Shown piece after piece: positions 1-6,507 of a stretch of 6,507 nucleotides of DNA. Made by a program: the position numbers and the translations under genes. The DNA is from Methylophaga sp. GTDB lineage: Bacteria > Pseudomonadota > Gammaproteobacteria > Nitrosococcales > Methylophagaceae. Numbering within the stretch: the first letter of the stretch is position 1; each line of letters starts with the position of its first letter. The stretch spans positions 1 to 6,507 of the forward strand of contig JABURN010000210.1 of NCBI GenBank assembly GCA_014762585.1, given 5' to 3'. The notes below the pieces were generated by a model. It saw only the letters and a program-made list of their open reading frames with translations. It ran no database searches and was not told the DNA's origin.

Positions 1-1
1 G

Positions 2-616
2 GTCACTGGTCGTATCCGAACCATTCCTTTCAACACAGAAAGACTGACCGCCGACAAGATCCCCGATGACATAATGGCTTTGCCGGACTCTGATTTCAGT
101 GTGGGCTGGGCACCGGCCTATGCGGCGTTCCAGTCGTTTGTGACGGGGATGCGGATCCTTGAAGGCGATAAAGTCACCACCGACTGGCTCAAGGCGATGA
201 ACAGAAAGGCCAAGAAGTTTGCCGGGGAACTGGGTGTGGTCATGGCGGTTGAGCGCGGTGAGGTCGATATCGGGCTTGCCAATCACTATTACACTCTGCG
301 TCTTAAAGCCGGTAAACCTGATGCCAATGTTGATCTGGCTTTCACCAATAACGATGCCGGCTGCCTGGTTAATGCCTCGGGTATTCTGGCGCTCAAGGAA
401 GGCGATTTGCCGGCCAACTTCATTCGTTACCTGCTGACCAGAGAAGTGCAGTCTTATCTGGCGGAAGAAGCCTGTGAAATACCATTGGTCAGCGGTGTCG
501 CTCCTCCACAGGGTTTGCCCGGATTGAACACCATTAATCCTCCGCAAATTGATCTGACCCGTCTGGCTGACTTGCGTCCGACTATTGACCTGATGCGCAA
601 CGTCGGCGTGCTATGA
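2..616 (+). CDS. fbpA: Fe(III) ABC transporter substrate-binding protein, C-terminal part (5' end outside window)
   Basis: This is the C-terminal ~204 residues of a periplasmic ferric-iron binding protein. The frame is open from base 2 through the Met at 74, so that Met is internal and the true start and signal peptide lie off the left edge. A whole protein of this family is about 330-350 residues. The fragment holds the Asn-His-Tyr-Tyr motif (codons 281-292); in FbpA-type proteins a tyrosine pair at this place ligates Fe(III). The downstream Asn-Asn-Asp-Ala-Gly and Val-Asn-Ala-Ser-Gly segments and the Leu-Pro-Gly-Leu tail also fit the family. Two cysteines (362-364 and 473-475) are visible. 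The stop overlaps the permease start as ATGA, and permease and ATPase genes follow, which supports an iron importer. The family assignment is firm; the substrate is inferred from the tyrosine pair and the FbpB/FbpC-type partners, so another metal cannot be excluded. Confidence 0.88.
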   Translation, partial: VTGRIRTIPFNTERLTADKIPDDIMALPDSDFSVGWAPAYAAFQSFVTGMRILEGDKVTTDWLKAMNRKAKKFAGELGVVMAVERGEVDIGLANHYYTLRLKAGKPDANVDLAFTNNDAGCLVNASGILALKEGDLPANFIRYLLTREVQSYLAEEACEIPLVSGVAPPQGLPGLNTINPPQIDLTRLADLRPTIDLMRNVGVL

Positions 617-2139
617 AGCGATGGTCTCCGTCCTATCCACTGGCCTTTATCATCGCTCTGATTGCAGTGATGCCGGTGGTTGTGCTGATGTCACTGGCAG
701 CAGACAGTCCCCAACTGTTCGATGCCCGCAATCTCACAATCCTGACCAATACGCTGGCATTAATGGTGTTCACAGCCGGCGGCGCTGTTCTGATTGGCGT
801 GCCTCTGGCGCTGCTGACAGCTTATGTCAGACTGCCCTGGGGTAAATTCTGGCTGGTGTTGCTGGCCGCCCCCTTAGCGATTCCCAGTTATATTGGTGCA
901 TTCACTCTATATGCGGCTTTCGGGCCGGGTGGTGAAATAGAACAACTGACCGGCATAACCACGCCGAGTTTTGACGGTTTGTTCGGTTCCAGCGTGGTGA
1001 TGGCGCTCTATACCTATCCTTTTGTGATGCTGACGGTTCGCGCCTCATTGCTGAGCCTGGATGCCAGCCTGGTCTATGCCGCCCGCACACTGGGCATGTC
1101 TTTACTCAGCAGTCTATGGACTGTGGTACTGCCAAGGATTACCAACGGCATTGCTGCCGGCGCTTTACTGGCTGCGATGTATGCCCTGTCTGATTTCGGT
1201 ACGCCGGCCATTCTGCGACTCGATACTTTCACTCGCATGATTTATGTCGAATACAACAGCTTCGGCCTGAGTCAGGCTGCGATGCTGTCATTGCAGTTGC
1301 TGGTTATTGTCGGTCTGATTCTGTTTCTGGAATCCCGGGTTAAGGGCACCCGTGAAAGACCGGGTAAATCCCTGACCTTATGGCCGGGTCGTCTTCGTAC
1401 TTCCGTGATGCTGCTGGCCTGTATGCCGGTGGTGGCATTGTCGATATTGCTGCCACTTGCCGTGTTCGGGATCTGGTTATGGCGTGAGGGCGCCGGTAGT
1501 TTTGAACTGGTTTATGCCTGGAACTCGGCTTACGCGGCCTTGTTTGCTGCCATTGCTACGGTGATATTCGCGATACCGGTCGCGCAGGCGGCTATCAGCG
1601 GCAAATTCGGTCGTCTGATGGAACGTGTCAGCTACCTGGGTTTTGGTGTCCCGGGCATTGTTATGGGTACCGCGCTGGTCTATGTCGGCCTGCAACTGTC
1701 AGTGCTCTACCAGACTCTGACATTGCTGGTGCTGGCCTATGTGATGCGCTTCTTGCCATTGGCTGTAGGGTCGATTCGATCTACCTCAGAGCGCCTTGAT
1801 CCCAGCCTGGTTAAGGCTGCTCGTTTGCTGGGTGCCAGTCGCAAAGAAGCCTTCCGTCGTATTACCTTGCCACTCAGCATTCGCGGTATTGTTGCAGGCG
1901 CTGCTTTGGTATTCCTTGAAGTCATGCGAGAATTACCGGCGACGCTGATCCTGAGCCCGCTGGATTTTGAGACCCTGGCTACATACCTGTGGCGGGTTTA
2001 TGAAGCCGGTTATTTCGGGCAGGCAGCGATTCCCGGGCTGTTATTAGTGATGATTTCCGGTCTGGCTCTGGCTGTGATGTTTTATGGCGAACGCTGGAAT
2101 CAGACGGATGTCATCGAAGAGGAACCGTCTCTCTCATGA
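613..2139 (+). CDS. fbpB: Fe(III) ABC transporter permease, fused two-domain FbpB/SfuB type
   Basis: This is the inner-membrane channel of the importer, 508 residues. It has two homologous permease halves in one chain, as is usual for FbpB/SfuB, so one polypeptide can supply both transmembrane domains. I count about twelve hydrophobic segments, roughly at residues 10-30, 44-71, 77-100, 124-146, 179-200, 221-240, 263-290, 305-329, 341-362, 368-390, 425-447 and 471-491. Each half carries an EAA-type loop that contacts the ATPase: Ala-Ala-Arg-Thr-Leu-Gly at 156-161 and Ala-Ala-Arg-Leu-Leu-Gly at 402-407, each followed by a basic stretch and Leu-Pro. The start ATG shares four bases (ATGA) with the end of the binding-protein gene and has no clear Shine-Dalgarno of its own, so translation probably depends on coupling. 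The stop overlaps the ATPase start the same way. Length and layout are normal, with no damage seen. Confidence 0.93.
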   Translation: MKRWSPSYPLAFIIALIAVMPVVVLMSLAADSPQLFDARNLTILTNTLALMVFTAGGAVLIGVPLALLTAYVRLPWGKFWLVLLAAPLAIPSYIGAFTLYAAFGPGGEIEQLTGITTPSFDGLFGSSVVMALYTYPFVMLTVRASLLSLDASLVYAARTLGMSLLSSLWTVVLPRITNGIAAGALLAAMYALSDFGTPAILRLDTFTRMIYVEYNSFGLSQAAMLSLQLLVIVGLILFLESRVKGTRERPGKSLTLWPGRLRTSVMLLACMPVVALSILLPLAVFGIWLWREGAGSFELVYAWNSAYAALFAAIATVIFAIPVAQAAISGKFGRLMERVSYLGFGVPGIVMGTALVYVGLQLSVLYQTLTLLVLAYVMRFLPLAVGSIRSTSERLDPSLVKAARLLGASRKEAFRRITLPLSIRGIVAGAALVFLEVMRELPATLILSPLDFETLATYLWRVYEAGYFGQAAIPGLLLVMISGLALAVMFYGERWNQTDVIEEEPSLS

Positions 2140-3161
2140 TTGAAGTTCAGAATGTCTCTGTCCATTACGGCCAGAAAAAGGTGGTCGATGATCTCAGTTT
2201 TTCACTGGGCGCTTCAGAACTGCTGACCCTGGTGGGACCGACGGGCTGCGGCAAAACTACGATCCTGCAGGCCCTGGCTGGTCTGATTCCGATTACTGAA
2301 GGCACGATAAAACTCGGCGACCAGACGGTGACGGCCAGCAAAACCATCGCGCCGGAAAAACGCCATGTGGGCATGGTGTTTCAGGACTTTGCGCTATTCC
2401 CACATCTTACTGTGGCACAGAATGTCAGTTTCAAACTCAAAGACAGCAGCAAATCCGATCACTGGATTGAACTGCTTGGCCTCAGCCCCTGGCGAAATGC
2501 CAGGCCGGCTAACCTGTCCGGTGGACAGAAACAGCGTGTTGCACTGGCCCGCACCCTGGCGCACGAACCGGCGTTTGTATTGCTGGATGAGCCTTTATCT
2601 AATCTGGATGCCGCGCTGAAAGACGATTTGCGATGGGAAATTCGACATGCGCTGAAAGATGCTCATGTGCCGGCCATCTGGGTCACACATGATCAGGAGG
2701 AAGCGCTCTCGGTCGGTGACCGAATTGGTGTGTTGAAAGATGGGAAACTGGAACAAATCGGCACCCCTGAAAATTGTTTCAGCGAACCCCAAAACCGATT
2801 CGTTGCTCGTTTCCTGGGCGATGCCAGCTTTCTGCCCGGTACTCTGGATTCAGGCAGTAATATCGTGGCTACGGCACTGGGCAATGCCCCGGCTTCACCC
2901 GTGAACGGGGCGCAGGGTGACGTTGATTTATTGCTGCGACCAGATGATTTGTCACTAACCCTGGACGAGGCGGGTAATGGCGAGATCATCTGGAGCCGAT
3001 ATGAGGGCATTGCCCGCCTGTATTGTGTGAAGACCGATGCCGGCGCGATGGTTAAAATCCGTTGCAGTCATGAAAATATCGCTGAACCCGGTCAGCGTGT
3101 GATGATGCACATTATTACCACACATCCTCTGGCCGTTTTTGATCGCGCTGACGCTGCGTGA
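2136..3161 (+). CDS. fbpC: Fe(III) ABC transporter ATP-binding protein, FbpC type
   Basis: This is the cytoplasmic ATPase that drives the importer, 341 residues, close to the usual FbpC length. All nucleotide-binding motifs are present: Walker A Gly-Pro-Thr-Gly-Cys-Gly-Lys-Thr-Thr at 34-42, Q-loop Gln83, signature Leu-Ser-Gly-Gly-Gln at 127-131, Walker B ending Leu-Leu-Asp-Glu-Pro at 149-153, D-loop Ser-Asn-Leu-Asp at 155-158, and the switch histidine His185 followed by Asp-Gln-Glu-Glu. After about residue 230 there is a C-terminal TOBE-like beta domain (roughly 260-335), as in the FbpC/PotA/MalK-type importers. The start overlaps the permease stop as ATGA. An AGAGGA stretch near 2118-2123 could serve as a ribosome binding site, though about 12 bases away, so coupling probably contributes. 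No convincing terminator follows the stop. Iron as substrate comes from the partner genes; the ATPase alone could be read as a polyamine or sulfate ATPase. Confidence 0.93.
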   Translation: MIEVQNVSVHYGQKKVVDDLSFSLGASELLTLVGPTGCGKTTILQALAGLIPITEGTIKLGDQTVTASKTIAPEKRHVGMVFQDFALFPHLTVAQNVSFKLKDSSKSDHWIELLGLSPWRNARPANLSGGQKQRVALARTLAHEPAFVLLDEPLSNLDAALKDDLRWEIRHALKDAHVPAIWVTHDQEEALSVGDRIGVLKDGKLEQIGTPENCFSEPQNRFVARFLGDASFLPGTLDSGSNIVATALGNAPASPVNGAQGDVDLLLRPDDLSLTLDEAGNGEIIWSRYEGIARLYCVKTDAGAMVKIRCSHENIAEPGQRVMMHIITTHPLAVFDRADAA

Positions 3162-3215
3162 TCAGGGCTTGGCTGAAGCGACCGCCAAACCAGAACATCC
3201 ATAGAATTCTCAACA

Positions 3216-3241
3216 GGCATCCGGCAACCAGCATGGATGCC
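3216..3241. repeat. Perfect 7-bp inverted repeat upstream of the isocitrate dehydrogenase gene
   Basis: GGCATCC (3216-3222) and GGATGCC (3235-3241) are exact reverse complements separated by 12 bases. Equivalent positions of the two arms are 19 bp apart, nearly two helical turns, as expected for a dimeric regulator contacting one DNA face. The right arm ends one base before the TATAAT box, so the dyad covers the promoter spacer and -35 zone, a placement typical of a repressor operator. As RNA it could form a 7-bp stem with a 12-base loop, but no T run follows, so it is not a convincing intrinsic terminator for the upstream operon. The regulator is unknown. Confidence 0.4.
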
Positions 3242-3242
3242 G

Positions 3243-3248
3243 TATAAT
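3243..3248 (+). promoter_or_regulatory. Probable sigma70 -10 box of the isocitrate dehydrogenase promoter
   Basis: A perfect TATAAT lies 76 bases upstream of the dehydrogenase ATG, in the only sizeable + strand gap. It would start transcription near 3255 and leave a leader of about 70 bases. No good TTGACA match exists 16-18 bases upstream (the sequence there is near TCCGGC), and the extended -10 TG is not correctly placed (TG at 3238-3239, two bases too far upstream). A weak -35 behind a perfect -10 suggests activator help or simply a modest promoter. Confidence 0.5.
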
Positions 3249-3312
3249 GTGCGCCATCACAGAGCGCCGAATACGCTATGCAGCGCGCTCAACAATCTTT
3301 AGAAAGGATTAG

Positions 3313-5544
<2,232 letters not shown>

Positions 5545-5570
5545 TCCCTCGACCGCACTCTATCCAGACT

Positions 5571-5598
5571 AAAAAAGCCCTCAACTGAGGGCTTTTTT
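5571..5598. terminator. Bidirectional intrinsic terminator between isocitrate dehydrogenase and the LysR gene
   Basis: AAAAAA (5571-5576), GCCCTC (5577-5582), a four-base loop AACT, GAGGGC (5587-5592) and TTTTTT (5593-5598) form a GC-rich 6-bp stem flanked by A and T runs. This gives a U-tailed hairpin in both directions. It starts 26 bases after the dehydrogenase stop and also terminates the convergent LysR gene, whose stop codon lies inside it. Confidence 0.93.
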
Positions 5599-6504
5599 AT
5601 TTGCGCTGATATTTGAAGGGTGTTCGACAATATTTTTTTTCAGTAGATCCGTCACAATGGCCGGTACATAGTTACGGCGAATCGTAATGGCATAAAAGTT
5701 TTCGTAGACGTTGGGCAGCACCTGATATTCGGCCAGCCGGCCATTCGCAATCTCATCTTTGACCACCACAGGGGGCAGGGCGGTGATAGCACCAGTATCT
5801 CTGACCAGTAGTCGTAACATGGCCATATCATCTGCCTCAGCCTGGAGTTCAGGGCTGTAACCCACCGTGGAGCAATAGGCATCAAAAGCTGAACGGATTT
5901 CTGTGATGCCCGTGGGAAGCACCCATTTCAGCTTGTCATATCCTTGTGGGAAGGTCGTGTCAGGTTTTTTTTCAGCAGGCCCGATAATAGAAACGGATTG
6001 CCTTGATACCAGCTGACTTTGCCAGATAGCGTCATCGTTTTGCTGGCTTACCGAGCGGTTGGTTAGTACCAGGTCGAGCTCGTGGCTGCTGAGGCCGTTT
6101 AACAGGTTGGTCATTCCCCGGGTGCTCAAGGTAAAGCTGACATTGGATTCCTGCAATAAGGGGCTGATGAAAGATTCAGTAAAGTTTCTCGATAGGGTCG
6201 TTAATACACCGATATTGATATGACGTTGCGCTGCCAGTTCGCCTTTCTTCAGAAATGATTGCAGCTCTTCTCCAGTAGTGAATATTTCATCGGCATAACT
6301 GAGTACCTTCCTGCCGGTATCGGTCAGCACAAGTTGTCGGCCTACCCGTTCAAACAGCTGGACATCCATGGTGCTCTCAAGCTGCTTGATCTGCTGAGAC
6401 AACGCTGACTGAGAGACGTGGCATTCTTCTGCCGTTCGGGTGATGCTGCCTGACAGCGCTACACGCCAGAAGTAGTAAAGATGATGATAGTTAATTTTAG
6501 CCAT
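5581..6504 (-). CDS. LysR-family transcriptional regulator, NhaR-like
   Basis: This is a DNA-binding regulator of 307 residues, a normal LysR length. The N-terminal winged helix-turn-helix spans about residues 4-62, with Ala25-Glu26, Ser31-Gln32-Ser33-Ala34-Leu35-Ser36 and Leu50-Phe51-Glu52-Arg53 as the family landmarks. The opening Ile-Asn-Tyr-His-His-Leu-Tyr-Tyr-Phe-Trp closely resembles E. coli NhaR, the Na+-responsive activator of the nhaA antiporter. A linker helix and an effector-binding domain (about 93-290) follow; I see no residue pattern that identifies the ligand. The gene is convergent with isocitrate dehydrogenase. Its last five codons and TGA stop are built into the shared terminator. 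The ATG is three bases from the window edge, so its RBS, promoter and any divergent target gene are not visible. LysR proteins often regulate a divergently transcribed neighbour, which would lie to the right. No antiporter gene is in view, so I give no nhaR symbol. Two runs of eight A occur in its coding strand. Confidence 0.93.
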   Translation of the reverse strand: MAKINYHHLYYFWRVALSGSITRTAEECHVSQSALSQQIKQLESTMDVQLFERVGRQLVLTDTGRKVLSYADEIFTTGEELQSFLKKGELAAQRHINIGVLTTLSRNFTESFISPLLQESNVSFTLSTRGMTNLLNGLSSHELDLVLTNRSVSQQNDDAIWQSQLVSRQSVSIIGPAEKKPDTTFPQGYDKLKWVLPTGITEIRSAFDAYCSTVGYSPELQAEADDMAMLRLLVRDTGAITALPPVVVKDEIANGRLAEYQVLPNVYENFYAITIRRNYVPAIVTDLLKKNIVEHPSNISANKKALS

Positions 6505-6507
6505 TGT

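Noticed and set aside
74..76. ATG at 74 as the true start of the iron-binding protein
   Set aside because: The frame is open upstream to the window edge with family-like sequence, and a start here would remove the signal peptide and the N-terminal lobe.
2693..3010. 105-residue minus strand frame inside the ATPase gene
   Set aside because: Antisense shadow of the ATPase C-terminal region; no recognisable domain.
3167..3179. GCTT-ggctg-AAGC hairpin just after the ATPase stop, as a terminator
   Set aside because: The stem is only 4 bp and no T run follows.
3202..3207. TAGAAT as an alternative -10 box upstream of isocitrate dehydrogenase
   Set aside because: A weaker match than TATAAT at 3243, with no acceptable -35 at the right spacing.

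Overview
The window looks like ordinary, gene-dense chromosome from a gammaproteobacterium. The evidence is moderate GC by eye, tight bacterial gene packing, a monomeric-type isocitrate dehydrogenase, an NhaR-like LysR regulator and a fused FbpB/SfuB-type iron permease. I cannot name the genus. There is no phage, transposon, CRISPR array, tRNA or rRNA, and no visible sign of recent transfer.

Left part (2-3161, + strand): three genes of a ferric-iron ABC importer in the order binding protein, permease, ATPase. The binding protein is cut by the left edge. Each stop overlaps the next start as ATGA, so the three are almost certainly one translationally coupled operon. The binding protein should capture Fe(III) in the periplasm, the 12-helix permease carries it across the inner membrane, and the ATPase powers transport. 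The operon promoter, where a Fur site would be expected, lies outside the window.

Middle (3162-5544, + strand): a 163-base gap holds a perfect 7-bp inverted repeat abutting a consensus TATAAT, then a good ribosome binding site and a full-length monomeric isocitrate dehydrogenase (739 aa). The catalytic and isocitrate/metal residues are all conserved. The positions that in the well-studied NADP enzymes hold the 2'-phosphate of NADP are replaced (Leu587, Ser598 and probably Glu647). This predicts an NAD-preferring enzyme and is the most interesting signal in the window.

Right part (5571-6504): a strong AT-flanked hairpin serves as a shared bidirectional terminator between isocitrate dehydrogenase and a convergent LysR-family regulator related to NhaR. 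The regulator's last codons and stop lie inside the hairpin. Its start codon is 3 bases from the right edge, so its promoter and divergent neighbour are not visible.

The dehydrogenase converts isocitrate to 2-oxoglutarate in the TCA cycle. It has no demonstrated functional link to the iron importer or the LysR regulator beyond adjacency. I did not find a new multi-gene system here.
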